The notes: generated from the letters alone by a model not told the origin. Positions 36,662 to 45,454 are shown, counted from the first letter of the stretch. The stretch: DNA of 64,000 bases from an uncultured Gemmatimonadales bacterium (GCA_947259315.1 CAMYLR010000004.1:146192-210191); one strand, 5' to 3'. A program made the numbers and translations.

Positions 36662-37548
36662 TCGACGTTCTCGGCCTGCTCGCGAAGCTTCTCCATCTCG
36701 GTCTTGATCTCGATCGCGGCCTGCTGCATCTCGGCATTATTCGCCTTTGCCGCGACGGTGTTCGCCTCGCGGTTCATCTCCTGAATCAGGAACGTCAGCT
36801 TGCGGCCGACGGCCCCTCCTTCGGCGCTCGAGAGCTCCGACCCAAACTGCTCGATGTGGGTTCGCATCCGCATCAACTCTTCGCTGATATCGAGCCGATC
36901 CGCGATCAGGACGATCTCCTGCATCACTCGGTGGTCGAGCTCCTCTGTTAGCTCCGGTACGAGCGCCTGCACTTTGTCACGCAACCGATGCCGCTCGCGT
37001 TGCTCGCGCTCCGGCGCTCGCTCCTCGATCACCTTGCGCCACCGTTCGATCGTCTCGAGACGGCTCAGAAACTCCTGCTCGAGCGCCTCTCCTTCCGTTC
37101 TGCGACTCTCCACCAGCTGGTCTAACGCCATGCTGAGCGCCTCTCGGGCCCCACCCAAAAAAGCGTCGTCGTCGAGCGCCTCGCCGGCCGAGTGCCACTC
37201 TATGACCCCAGGCAGCGACAACAGCGTCTGCATGCTAACGCCACCTTCGACCCGGCTACCGAGTTTCCGGGCGATCTCCAGGAACTCGTCCACCAGCGGC
37301 TGGTTCAGCCGCGGCACCTGCGAACCGCCACCCGCAGTCGGTTCGATCTCGACCTTGACCGCTAGATGGCCGCGTTCACAACGCTCAGCGCATTCCGCCA
37401 CCAGGGTGTTCTCGAGATGGCTGAACTCCCGAGGAAGTCGGAGCTTGGTGTTGAGAAAACGGTGGTTGACGGACTTTATTTCGGCGAGAAACTGGTAACC
37501 GTCCACCTGCGCCTCGCCGCGTCCGAACCCAGTCATGCTATGAATCAC
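36658..37548 (-). CDS. YicC family endoribonuclease-like protein
   Basis: 296 aa. GTG 37548 follows GGAGG with spacing 7. The N-terminal signature MTGFGRGEAQVDGYQFLAEIKSVNHRFLNTKLRLP and the C-terminal DUF1732 block (DISEELMRMRTHIEQFGSELSSAEGGAVGRKLTFLIQEMNREANTVAAKANN, read in pieces) are both present. E. coli YicC has been described as an RNase linked to RyhB decay. It leads the operon yicC, gmk, rpoZ, coaBC, udg, dnaB, radA, in which nearly every junction overlaps. The 81-bp gap upstream contains AT-rich sequence that may hold the promoter. Confidence 0.92.
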   Translation of the reverse strand: MIHSMTGFGRGEAQVDGYQFLAEIKSVNHRFLNTKLRLPREFSHLENTLVAECAERCERGHLAVKVEIEPTAGGGSQVPRLNQPLVDEFLEIARKLGSRVEGGVSMQTLLSLPGVIEWHSAGEALDDDAFLGGAREALSMALDQLVESRRTEGEALEQEFLSRLETIERWRKVIEERAPEREQRERHRLRDKVQALVPELTEELDHRVMQEIVLIADRLDISEELMRMRTHIEQFGSELSSAEGGAVGRKLTFLIQEMNREANTVAAKANNAEMQQAAIEIKTEMEKLREQAENVE

Positions 37549-37629
37549 GAGACGCCTCCGGTCAATCTTAAAATTTACCGCTGGCCGGCTTGATCAGCAA
37601 CGATCAAATACGCGTGAAGCCTTCTTGAT

Positions 37630-38082
37630 TCAGACCTTCGAATCCCAATCGCCGGGGAGCAGCGCCGCAGCGGCCGCGACACCCTGTCTGATCGCCAGAA
37701 TCACGTCCCGACGACCATCCCAGTGCTCGATCACGACTTCCTCGTCGACGCGGTTGAGAACGCTGTGTAACGCCAGTAGCGCCACCACGATGTCGTCGAG
37801 CTGACCTAGCCCGGGCACAAAGTCGGGGATCACATCGATCGGCGAGACCAGGTAGAGGAACGTACCGCCCAGAACGAGCTTGCTCCGCTTGGGGACCCGC
37901 GGGTCGGCCAACAACCGTTTGAGCAACAGAGCGAAGTGCGGCAGGAACAGCGCCAACTCGAGTAGAACTTGTTTCGCTTTTTGGGGTGGGACTCCAGCCA
38001 ACTCTTGGCCTTTGTACGCATCGACGTCGTCGGGCAGCGTCGAGTCGTCTTCGTTCGAGATCGGGTACACGTGCTCAGGCAC
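37630..38082 (-). CDS. DUF1232 (YkvA-like) membrane protein
   Basis: 150 aa from GTG 38082, with GGGGGAGG 7 nt upstream; the start lies 8 bp inside the end of larB. The DUF1232 motif YLVSPIDVIPDFVPGLGQLDDIVV sits about residue 85-108, with a helical region before it and an amphipathic C-terminus. The function of this family is unknown. It sits between larB and the yicC operon. Confidence 0.85.
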   Translation of the reverse strand: MPEHVYPISNEDDSTLPDDVDAYKGQELAGVPPQKAKQVLLELALFLPHFALLLKRLLADPRVPKRSKLVLGGTFLYLVSPIDVIPDFVPGLGQLDDIVVALLALHSVLNRVDEEVVIEHWDGRRDVILAIRQGVAAAAALLPGDWDSKV

Positions 38083-38887
38083 AGGCGTCCTCCCCCTCAA
38101 CGATCGAGTCGCCGGCCGAACCCGAGTCGACTCCGGATCGGCGCAACGCATTGATCCGGGCGGCTGCTACACCGGCGCCAAAACCGTTGTCGATGTTGAC
38201 CACCGTCACCCCCGGGGCGCAGCTGTTCAACATCCCCAGGAGCGCTGTGAGGCCATCAAACGAGGCGCCATATCCGACGCTGGTGGGAACGGCGATGACC
38301 GGGGCGGGGGTCAGGCCCCCGACGACCGAAGGCAGTGCGCCCTCCATGCCAGCTACGACGACGACCACGCCGGCATCGGTCATCGTCTCCTGGTGCGCCA
38401 GCGTGCGGTGGATACCGGCGACACCGACGTCGGCCACCCGCACCACCGGTTCGCCGTGCATACGCACGGTCTCGATCGCCTCTTCCGCCACCGGGAGATC
38501 GCTGGTACCGGCCGTCATCACGACCACCGAACGACCCGCTGCCGGCGTTGGGGCTCCCGCGCTGACGGTGCGCGCCAACGGATTGTGGCGGGCGCTCGGG
38601 ACTACCGCTCGGATCGCGACGGCATGCTCGTCGTCGGCTCGCGTTGCCAGCAACCGTCCCGATCGCTCCCACATCCGGGCCGCGATCTCGCCCACCTGTA
38701 TCGCGGTCTTACCGCTGCAGAAGATCGCCTCCGGGAATCCGGTCCGGGATGCCCGGTGGTGATCGATGGTGGCGAAAGGAAGCGTCTCGAGCGGCGAGAC
38801 GGCCTGGAGCTCCCGGTGCGCATCTTCAACCGCCAGATGACCGTCCCGAACCGCCCGAAGTATCGTGCGCAACGAGTCTTGCATCAT
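38075..38887 (-). CDS. larB: Nickel-pincer cofactor biosynthesis protein LarB
   Basis: 270 aa from ATG 38887 (a second ATG follows directly; no strong ribosome site). The N-terminal helical domain is followed by an AIR-carboxylase (PurE)-like core: VVVMTAGTSDLPVAEEAIET, ADVGVAGIHRT, VVVVVAGMEGALPSVVGGL, VPTSVGYGASFDGLTALLGML, VVNIDNGFGAG. LarB carboxylates and hydrolyses NaAD to pyridinium-3,5-biscarboxylate mononucleotide, the first step of the cofactor used by lactate racemase LarA and its relatives. It pairs with larC at 26.4 kb. Confidence 0.93.
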   Translation of the reverse strand: MMQDSLRTILRAVRDGHLAVEDAHRELQAVSPLETLPFATIDHHRASRTGFPEAIFCSGKTAIQVGEIAARMWERSGRLLATRADDEHAVAIRAVVPSARHNPLARTVSAGAPTPAAGRSVVVMTAGTSDLPVAEEAIETVRMHGEPVVRVADVGVAGIHRTLAHQETMTDAGVVVVVAGMEGALPSVVGGLTPAPVIAVPTSVGYGASFDGLTALLGMLNSCAPGVTVVNIDNGFGAGVAAARINALRRSGVDSGSAGDSIVEGEDACA

Positions 38888-39695
38888 TAGCTTCAAGTTT
38901 ATCGTTCGCTCTCATTGCGTACCACCGAAGCGCTGGAGCCTCGCGCTGGTCTGGGACCCACCACCACGACAACTCAGCCTCGTCGACGACGAAGTTCACG
39001 TGTGGCGAATCGAGCTCGATCTTTCGCCCCCGTCGTTGGCGCGGGCTTACGAGGTGCTGTCGAATGACGAGCGCCGGCGAGCGGATCGGTACCGATTGTT
39101 GGGTCGTCGACACCGATATGTGTCAGCGCGGGGTGCACTGCGTGCAATCCTCGGCGGCTACCTCGGCGAATCGGCGGCCGAGGTACGTTTGGGTCTGCGT
39201 CCGTCAGGACGCCCGTTTGTCCGCACTCGCGACGACGATCCGATCGACTTCAACCTCGCTCACTCGGGTAATGTCGCGTTGGTCGCGGTGACACGTGGCC
39301 GCTCGGTCGGCGTCGACATCGAGCGCTTGAGGCGCGGTCTCCCGTACGAGCGTATCGCTGATCGGTTCTTCGCCGACCGCGAGGTAGCCGCACTCAAGGA
39401 GGTCCCAAAGCCCGTCCGGCCAGCCGCCTTCTTCGCCTGCTGGACACGAAAGGAAGCCTACCTCAAGGCCAGTGATCGCGAGCTCGCGATGGGTCTCCCG
39501 GCAGCGCTTTCGCGTTTCTCAATCGTGTCGCAGCCAGAACGGTCGATCTCGATTCTGTCGGTGCCCGGTCGCCCGAACGAATCGACCCGCTGGTCTCTTG
39601 TAGACGTCGACGTGGGGGCGGGGTTCGCCGGCGCGCTGGCGGTCGAAGGTCGTGCTACGCCACGCTTTTTTGATTGGATCGCTCCCCCCCGGTGA
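38865..39695 (+). CDS. 4'-phosphopantetheinyl transferase (Sfp/Gsp family)
   Basis: 276 aa if read from GTG 38865. The true start is uncertain because 5' sequence overlaps the divergent larB start by 23 bp and shows no ribosome site; the conserved part begins near DPPPRQLSLVDDEVHVWRIELD. Sfp motifs: NLAHSGNVALVAVT, GVDIERLRR (metal Asp and Glu) and FFACWTRKEAYLKA. It transfers phosphopantetheine from CoA to carrier proteins. No PKS or NRPS is in the window, so the partner is unknown. Its stop overlaps the Omp85 gene. Confidence 0.88.
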   Translation: MRNESCIISFKFIVRSHCVPPKRWSLALVWDPPPRQLSLVDDEVHVWRIELDLSPPSLARAYEVLSNDERRRADRYRLLGRRHRYVSARGALRAILGGYLGESAAEVRLGLRPSGRPFVRTRDDDPIDFNLAHSGNVALVAVTRGRSVGVDIERLRRGLPYERIADRFFADREVAALKEVPKPVRPAAFFACWTRKEAYLKASDRELAMGLPAALSRFSIVSQPERSISILSVPGRPNESTRWSLVDVDVGAGFAGALAVEGRATPRFFDWIAPPR

Positions 39696-40975
39696 TCAGT
39701 CGACGCAAGCTGGCGCTTAATTGGATCAACATCGCCGTCTGTATCGCGGCGACATGGTCGACGCCCACGGCTGCGCTGGGACAGGAACCCGAGCGGCGAC
39801 CATCTGAGCCGGTGCCGATCGACTCCATTCCGGTCGACGTCACGCCAACCCCGCGGCCCACGCTGCCGATCCTCTCCGAGCTCGTGACCGCCGAGGACCC
39901 ACCCCGCTGGCTCTTTTCGCTTGATGGTCTGTACGGGTTCTCGATACTGCGGTACAACCGAATATCTGGCCTCGCGCCCGCCTGGGGGCTCACGCTCGAG
40001 GCGACCGATCCGCAGACCACCCCGAACCTGGGTGGCAGGATCGGGATCGCGACGACCCATCAGCGAACGTACTGGAGCGGCTGGGCCGAGCAACGGCTGC
40101 CCGTTCCCGGTGCCATCGTCGTTCGTTACGAGCACTTCCAGCGCCAGGCGACGTTCGACGATTGGCGCGTACCCAAGCGCGAGAACGACCTCGACACGTT
40201 TTTCGCTGGAAACGACCTGCTCGATTGGTGGCGAGAAAAGGGGTACACGATATCGGTCGACGCCGAGGCGACCAGTGGTCGGTATGGGGGGCGCGCGACG
40301 TTCCTCAACGCGTCCCAGCACAGCGAGCGGAATCGCTCCCCGTTCGCGCTGTTCGATGATGACGACTACCGCGACAACCCGAGCGTCGCCACCGGCAAGC
40401 TCCACAGCTTGACGCTCTCTTTTCGGTACGATGGGCGGGATGTCCAGAGCCCGCTATTGCCGGCGCCAGGTTGGTTCGTCGGTGGCGAGTGGGAACGGGG
40501 CGGCGGGTTTATCGGCGGCGACATCGACTTCGTGCGTGGCGCGGTCGATGTCCGGCGTTATATGCGGTTCGGGCGTGACACGTGGTGGGACTGGCAGGTG
40601 CTGTGGCTGGGAGCACTCACCGATCGCGGTGTGCCCCCCCAGCGGTTGGTGCGTCTCGGGGGTCCGGGCTCGCTACGTGGCTTTCCGACCACCGCTTTCG
40701 TCGGTGAAGAGGGGGTCCAGGCGTCAACCGAAGTGCGTTTTCCCCTGCCGGTCAATCGGCGCATCGCGCTCATATTCCTGTCGTGGCACCTGGTCGGGTT
40801 CGCCGATGTAGGGACGGTCGGCGACTACGAAGACTGGCACGCGGACGTCGGAGTGGGTATCTCCGGTATCAACCTTTTCTCGTACCTGGGGTTCTTCGTC
40901 GCCCAGCGGGTCACCGATCTGGACCTACCGAACAGCGACCCCCGGTTTATTGTCAGACTCCGACGCGATTTCTAG
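39692..40975 (+). CDS. Omp85-family outer membrane barrel protein (no POTRA)
   Basis: 427 aa from GTG 39692, overlapping the PPTase stop (GTGA). Signal peptide 1-30 (ends AALGQ). There is a short proline-rich linker, then alternating amphipathic strands of a beta barrel. The Omp85 loop 6 motif is LVRLGGPGSLRGFPTTAFVGEEG (RGF), and the last strand ends in Phe (RFIVRLRRDF), the normal barrel-assembly signal. POTRA domains are absent, so it resembles the stand-alone surface-antigen or patatin-barrel type rather than BamA. The transported or anchored partner is unknown. Confidence 0.82.
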   Translation: MISRRKLALNWINIAVCIAATWSTPTAALGQEPERRPSEPVPIDSIPVDVTPTPRPTLPILSELVTAEDPPRWLFSLDGLYGFSILRYNRISGLAPAWGLTLEATDPQTTPNLGGRIGIATTHQRTYWSGWAEQRLPVPGAIVVRYEHFQRQATFDDWRVPKRENDLDTFFAGNDLLDWWREKGYTISVDAEATSGRYGGRATFLNASQHSERNRSPFALFDDDDYRDNPSVATGKLHSLTLSFRYDGRDVQSPLLPAPGWFVGGEWERGGGFIGGDIDFVRGAVDVRRYMRFGRDTWWDWQVLWLGALTDRGVPPQRLVRLGGPGSLRGFPTTAFVGEEGVQASTEVRFPLPVNRRIALIFLSWHLVGFADVGTVGDYEDWHADVGVGISGINLFSYLGFFVAQRVTDLDLPNSDPRFIVRLRRDF

Positions 40976-40990
40976 TTTTAGGAGTTACGC

Positions 40991-41443
40991 ATGAGATTGT
41001 TCGAATTCTTCCACGACACCGAGGTCACTCTCGACCTCGCCGCGACCACAAAGCCAGCGGTCCTCGAGGAGATGGTCGCGTTGTTTGGGCTCGATGAGGA
41101 CGCTCAACAGCTGCTCGTCAAGCTCTTGAAGAAGCGCGAGAACCTAGGCTCGACCGGAATCGGCAATCACGTCGCCATCCCTCACTGTCGCTCGCTTGTC
41201 GTCGACCGTCTTCGAGTCGCTTACGCTCGCAAGGCGGCTGGCCTCGATTTCGACGCGATCGACGACAAGCCGGTCAACCACTTGTTTCTCATTGTCGCCC
41301 CGCCAGTTGAGATCTCGAATCAGTACCTGCCGGTGCTCGGTAAGATCGCGCAGTTCTGCAAGAACGAGCAGAACATCGCTCGGCTCAACGAGGTCGGGAC
41401 AACCGAGGAGTTCTTGGCCGTGCTCAAAGACGCCGAGGTCTAG
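40991..41443 (+). CDS. PTS IIA-like nitrogen/fructose regulatory protein
   Basis: 150 aa. ATG 40991 follows AGGAG with spacing 8. It has the EIIA-Fru/Ntr fold: RENLGSTGIGNHVAIPHCRS places the phospho-accepting His at residue 65, followed by DDKPVNHLFLIVAPP and LPVLGKIAQFCKN. No other PTS component is nearby. It most likely serves as a phospho-relay regulator like PtsN rather than a sugar transporter part. Confidence 0.88.
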   Translation: MRLFEFFHDTEVTLDLAATTKPAVLEEMVALFGLDEDAQQLLVKLLKKRENLGSTGIGNHVAIPHCRSLVVDRLRVAYARKAAGLDFDAIDDKPVNHLFLIVAPPVEISNQYLPVLGKIAQFCKNEQNIARLNEVGTTEEFLAVLKDAEV

Positions 41444-41455
41444 AGGAGGCTCAGG

Positions 41456-41788
41456 CTGGAAGCGAGCATCGAACGACTAATCGCGTTACAGGATCTAATG
41501 CAGCTTCAACGCGATATCGGTGATAACTCGTACGAGGCGCTCGGTTTTAAGACCGATGATGCGGCCACGATTGACGCCGAGATCGAAAGCCTGAAGTCGC
41601 AGATCGACCCGCCCGTTTTGCGCCGATTCGAGAAGATCGCGACCAAGTACGATCGACCGCTCGTACCCGTTCACAACGGGGTCTGCTATGGGTGTTTCGT
41701 TCGCTATCCCACCGCCAAGCTGGCCGATATCGGCGACACTCCGACGACGTGCGAGAGCTGCGGCCGACTCATCTATCAGGTTCCTTGA
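41456..41788 (+). CDS. Zinc-ribbon protein with coiled-coil N-terminus, probable CTG start
   Basis: 110 aa if started at CTG 41456: GAGGAGG at 41443-41449 lies exactly 6 nt before it, whereas the first ATG (41498) has no ribosome site and would cut 14 aa from a helix (LEASIERLIALQDLMQLQRD). The C-terminal third is a C4 zinc ribbon, CYGCFVRYPTAKLADIG then TCESCG. The pattern is that of the small DUF164/CT398-like helical zinc-ribbon proteins, sometimes linked to nucleic-acid handling. It is 12 bp after the PTS IIA gene and likely co-transcribed. Confidence 0.75.
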   Translation: MEASIERLIALQDLMQLQRDIGDNSYEALGFKTDDAATIDAEIESLKSQIDPPVLRRFEKIATKYDRPLVPVHNGVCYGCFVRYPTAKLADIGDTPTTCESCGRLIYQVP

Positions 41789-41795
41789 TCGGCGC

Positions 41796-42233
41796 TTAAC
41801 CGACCACTATCGGACTGGGTACACGGCTCGACTCTGCCGCTTGACGGACGCGGAGACGTTTGAGCGCCGTCTTGCCGTTGGCCTCGAGCTTGTACCAGTA
41901 GACGCCTGCGGGCACCGGTTCGCCATCCCCCGTCGTGCCGTCCCACGCGACCCGATGAAGGCCGAGTCCCTGACGCTGGTCTACGAGTACGACGACTTCC
42001 TGCGCCAGGAGATTGTAGATCACCAATCGGGCATGGGTCTCGGCGTCCAATCGATAGGTGAAGATCGTTGGGCTGACGCCGGGCGTGAATGGGTTGGGGA
42101 AGTTCTGCTCGAGGAAAAACTCGCTCTCAGGAAGCCCGGTCTGTGCGGTCAGCGAGCCGGGCGCAGCGACCGCCAAAGCGACCGCCAACCCGATCAGGAC
42201 AGCCAGCCTAAGGAGCGCGAGTGATAAAGGCAT
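41796..42233 (-). CDS. Secreted stand-alone FlgD-like/T9SS-type Ig domain protein
   Basis: 145 aa from ATG 42233, which lies 26 bp inside the end of the SPOR gene. Signal peptide 1-28 (ends LTAQ). The remainder is essentially one domain: EQNFPNPFTPGVSPTIFTYRL, ARLVIYNLLAQEVVVLVD, then WDGTTGDGEPVPAGVYWYKLEA. This is the FlgD Ig-like or type-A sorting module normally at the end of long secreted proteins. Here it stands free, followed by about 20 aa. It may be a cut-down adhesin or an end-domain partner. No T9SS gene is visible. Confidence 0.82.
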   Translation of the reverse strand: MPLSLALLRLAVLIGLAVALAVAAPGSLTAQTGLPESEFFLEQNFPNPFTPGVSPTIFTYRLDAETHARLVIYNLLAQEVVVLVDQRQGLGLHRVAWDGTTGDGEPVPAGVYWYKLEANGKTALKRLRVRQAAESSRVPSPIVVG

Positions 42234-42783
42234 CGGGGTAGCCGCGCTGGGCGACGTGATTCCGCCACTGCTCGGCCGTCCCGCGGTCGACAAACCGTCC
42301 CAGGTAGACACGGTGGACGTCACCGTCGACGAACCACCGCGCCAGTTGGGGAAACTCCTGCTCGAGTTGTCGAATCCGTACAAGGGCTCCAGTCTCGCTA
42401 TTGAACGCTCCCGTCTGAATGGTCCACTGACCGCTCTCAACCGATGGATTATACGTCGGTTGCGGCTCCAGGGTTCCGATCAACTCTTCGGTGCTCGGAT
42501 CGCCCTCCACCCGTGGCGTCGTCAGCTCCGGGGTCGCCGGAGGTGGTGGCCGCCCACCGACCGAGTCGGGGTGAACAAACGGTTCATAGACGCCAGCCGC
42601 GACCGCGTCGGTCTGTGTCTCAAACTCGCGCTCGCGCTCGGCCGCCTCCCGAGCCGCGGCGAACTCCGCGTCGTCGCTTTTGTCGCCACTGGTTGCTGGC
42701 GCCCTGCGTTCCGGCGAGCTGGAACACGCCGTAGCGATCACCAGCGCCAACGCGGCACTGTACCGAATGACCGAAAGTCTCAT
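42208..42783 (-). CDS. SPOR-domain lipoprotein
   Basis: 191 aa. ATG 42783 overlaps the selB stop (ATGA). Lipobox ATAC-S at about residue 20. A charged coiled region and a proline-rich linker (GGRPPPPATPELTTP) lead to a C-terminal SPOR domain: WTIQTGAFNSETGALVRIRQLEQEF, then VYLGRFVDRGTAEQWRNHV. SPOR domains bind denuded glycan strands of septal peptidoglycan. It is probably a periplasmic division-associated protein. Confidence 0.9.
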   Translation of the reverse strand: MRLSVIRYSAALALVIATACSSSPERRAPATSGDKSDDAEFAAAREAAEREREFETQTDAVAAGVYEPFVHPDSVGGRPPPPATPELTTPRVEGDPSTEELIGTLEPQPTYNPSVESGQWTIQTGAFNSETGALVRIRQLEQEFPQLARWFVDGDVHRVYLGRFVDRGTAEQWRNHVAQRGYPDAFITRAP

Positions 42784-44708
42784 GCTGCCGGTTTGGCGAG
42801 CACCCGTTTGTTACCGTCGCGTCGCGTCACGCCACTCCGATCGAAATACTCGAGAACCGGGATCAGGAACTTCCGACTTACCCCCAAGATCGCCTTGCAG
42901 GTTCCAGTGTCCACCGCGCCGTCGGCCTCGAGGCGCTCGACGAGTGCGACCCGCGCCGTCTCGAGCGCTGATACATCGATGTACCAATCGCTGGCCAGCT
43001 TGGCGAGCTCGTTACGCCGTTCAAGGTAATGCTGGAGCTCTCTCAGCCGCTGCTCGTCGACACCGAGCTGTTTGGCGAACTGAACCGTGTCGGGGGCTTC
43101 GAGACCGGCCTCTCGATAGCCGGCTCGGATCGACTCGACCAAGCGCTCCTCCTCCTCCTCCAACTCGACCGCGTGACCCGCCAAAGCGACCACCGCACCC
43201 TGGCGATCGAGTTGACCGTCGACGACGAGCGCGCCGATCACCGCCTCGACCAGGACCGGGTCGGCAGCGACCGCCTGCCGGGCGGCCTCAAGACCCATCC
43301 CGGGCTGGAGCGGCTGGCGTCGATGATACGCAGTCACCGCGTCGAGGAGTTGTTGCGCCGCGGCATCGACCGCACTTCGGGCGAACCATCGCTCCCCATG
43401 ACGCGCAACGCGCTCAGGGATCGCCGCCAGCGCCGCCTCGAGCTGGTTGGCCCCCAGCCCGCTGTCGAGCACCAGGCTCGAGTCGACGACCCCGCGTCCA
43501 GCGGCCATCTCCAGGATGTGGGCAACGCGCTCCGACGGACTCGCCCCAACGATCTCGGCCAATCGGGTGGCGTGCTCACCGCGCTCGCGAGCTCGCACCC
43601 GGGGCGGCGCGCGCAACACGATCTCGGCCCCACCGATCGTCTCGACCGGGCTGTACGCCCTGACGACGAGACGATCACCGGCAGCGATCACGAGCGGTTG
43701 CTCGAACCGCACACGCCCGTACCCCTCTCCTCCCGGCTCGACCCGCCGGCCCGAATACCAGCGCACGCGACCCATGACCTCGGTCGTCCCGTGATGGAAA
43801 CGCAGCCGATCACCAGACTCGACCGACCGCGGGGCCGACGCCACCAGCCATAGACGTACGTCCGCGCGCCGGTTCGAGCGCCAACCCACGTCCGGCTGGA
43901 CAAGCGTCGTCCCGCGGCGAATCGACTGTGCCCCGCTGCCGGTTAGCGCCACCGCCGTGCGTTGACCCGATCGCGCCTGCTCCACGGAAGAACCGTGTAC
44001 CTCGATCGACCGGACGCGAACCGTGCCCCTCTCTGGGAGTGAGCGCAGCGTGTCGCCTTGAGCGATGGTGCCGGCCCACAGCGTCCCGGTGGCAACCGTT
44101 CCCACCCCAACCACTGGAAACGACCGATCAACGGGCAGTCGAGTGGGTCTGTCGGTACGCGCACCGGAAACCTCCATCGCGACGCGCGCCAGTGCCTCAC
44201 GCAACCGATCGACGCCATCCCCCGTGCGCGCCGAGACGACCACCGTTTCTGCTCCTTCAAGTCGGGTTCCGGCGAGCATTTCGGCGGTCGTCTCGACCAC
44301 CAACTCGGACCAATCGGCATCGACCAGATCGGACTTCGTGATCGCGACAACGGCGCGCTCGATACCGAGCGCCTCGAGTACGACGACGTGCTCCCTGGTT
44401 TGTGGCATGACGCCTTCGTCCGCGGCTACCACCAACAGCGCGATGTCGATCCCGGTCGCGCCAGCAACCATGTTCTTTATGAATGCTTCGTGCCCGGGCA
44501 CGTCGACGAAGCTGGCGGCTGGCGCATCCGCGCCGAGATCGAGCGGAGCAAAACCCAAATCGATCGAGATCCCGCGGCGTTTCTCTTCCGGCAAGCGATC
44601 GGTGGCGATGCCGGTCAGCGCCTCGACCAACACCGTCTTACCGTGATCGATGTGCCCGGCCGTCCCGATGATCACCGGTCGAAAGTCTGGGCCCACCGGA
44701 GAGCTCAC
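42780..44708 (-). CDS. selB: Selenocysteine-specific elongation factor SelB
   Basis: 642 aa. GTG 44708 overlaps the recO stop (GTGA). G motifs: GTAGHIDHGKTVLVEALTG, DVPGHEAFIKNM, ITKSDLVD. EF-Tu-like domains 2 and 3 follow. The C-terminal winged-helix array (from about residue 470) ends LGVSRKFLIPVLEYFDRSGVTRRDGNKRVL, the SECIS-binding end. It delivers Sec-tRNA to UGA codons carrying a SECIS element. No selA, selC, selD or UGA-containing gene was found in the window. Confidence 0.95.
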   Translation of the reverse strand: MSSPVGPDFRPVIIGTAGHIDHGKTVLVEALTGIATDRLPEEKRRGISIDLGFAPLDLGADAPAASFVDVPGHEAFIKNMVAGATGIDIALLVVAADEGVMPQTREHVVVLEALGIERAVVAITKSDLVDADWSELVVETTAEMLAGTRLEGAETVVVSARTGDGVDRLREALARVAMEVSGARTDRPTRLPVDRSFPVVGVGTVATGTLWAGTIAQGDTLRSLPERGTVRVRSIEVHGSSVEQARSGQRTAVALTGSGAQSIRRGTTLVQPDVGWRSNRRADVRLWLVASAPRSVESGDRLRFHHGTTEVMGRVRWYSGRRVEPGGEGYGRVRFEQPLVIAAGDRLVVRAYSPVETIGGAEIVLRAPPRVRARERGEHATRLAEIVGASPSERVAHILEMAAGRGVVDSSLVLDSGLGANQLEAALAAIPERVARHGERWFARSAVDAAAQQLLDAVTAYHRRQPLQPGMGLEAARQAVAADPVLVEAVIGALVVDGQLDRQGAVVALAGHAVELEEEEERLVESIRAGYREAGLEAPDTVQFAKQLGVDEQRLRELQHYLERRNELAKLASDWYIDVSALETARVALVERLEADGAVDTGTCKAILGVSRKFLIPVLEYFDRSGVTRRDGNKRVLAKPAA

Positions 44709-45442
44709 GCGGCTCCAGACCGCAGATCCGCGTGGTACCGGACAAACTCGCGCACAAGCTCGCGTACCTTGGCGTCACCGTTGGCGGTGTCGTCCAACTG
44801 CTCGAGAAGCCCGTAGTCCGGATGATGGTAGAGGTTCAGAAGCGCGTACTCCGCTGACGACAGTGACCGACACCCGGTGCGGTCACGCCTACACTGCGGA
44901 CAGACGACGCCACCGTCGACGACCGAAAACGATGGCGCTTGGGAGCCGGCGACGGGACGGCCGCACGCTACGCACGCGGCGAGCTCCGGCGTGACACCCA
45001 GCTGCGCGACCGCCGCCAACCGATGAAAGGTCTCCCAGCGCGATGCCCGCGTGGCCGGTGTGCGGCACAATCGTTCGAGCGCCACGGGAACGAGGTCGAA
45101 CATCGCCACCGCCGGCGCGTGGTCGGGCAGCACCGCGCGCAGGAACCGAAACCATCGGCCGGCAGCATCCATTCGTTCCAACGATTCGACGATCGCCGGA
45201 TATGCGGTTACCAACTCGACGCCCGACAACGTTTGGATATCGCGGTTGTCGCGCGAATAGTACGTCACCTGAAGACGGCGGAACGGTTCGATGATCCCGC
45301 CAAATCGACTCTTTGGCCGTCGCACGCCACGCGCCATGACCGGCACCACACCGTAGTCACGCGTGAACAATCGGTAGATCACGCTCGTGTCACCAAACCG
45401 GATCGCCTTTAACACAAAGGCTTCGGTGCGCACGAGCGACAT
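44705..45442 (-). CDS. recO: DNA repair protein RecO
   Basis: 245 aa from ATG 45442. The OB-fold opens EAFVLKAIRFGDTSVIYRLFTRDYGVVPVMARGVRRPKS (read in pieces). The C-terminal domain has a zinc ribbon CVACG then CPQC. RecO loads RecA with RecF/RecR. It lies between mgtE (12 bp upstream) and selB (4 bp overlap). Confidence 0.94.
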   Translation of the reverse strand: MSLVRTEAFVLKAIRFGDTSVIYRLFTRDYGVVPVMARGVRRPKSRFGGIIEPFRRLQVTYYSRDNRDIQTLSGVELVTAYPAIVESLERMDAAGRWFRFLRAVLPDHAPAVAMFDLVPVALERLCRTPATRASRWETFHRLAAVAQLGVTPELAACVACGRPVAGSQAPSFSVVDGGVVCPQCRRDRTGCRSLSSAEYALLNLYHHPDYGLLEQLDDTANGDAKVRELVREFVRYHADLRSGAA

Positions 45443-45454
45443 ATCGACCGTTGG

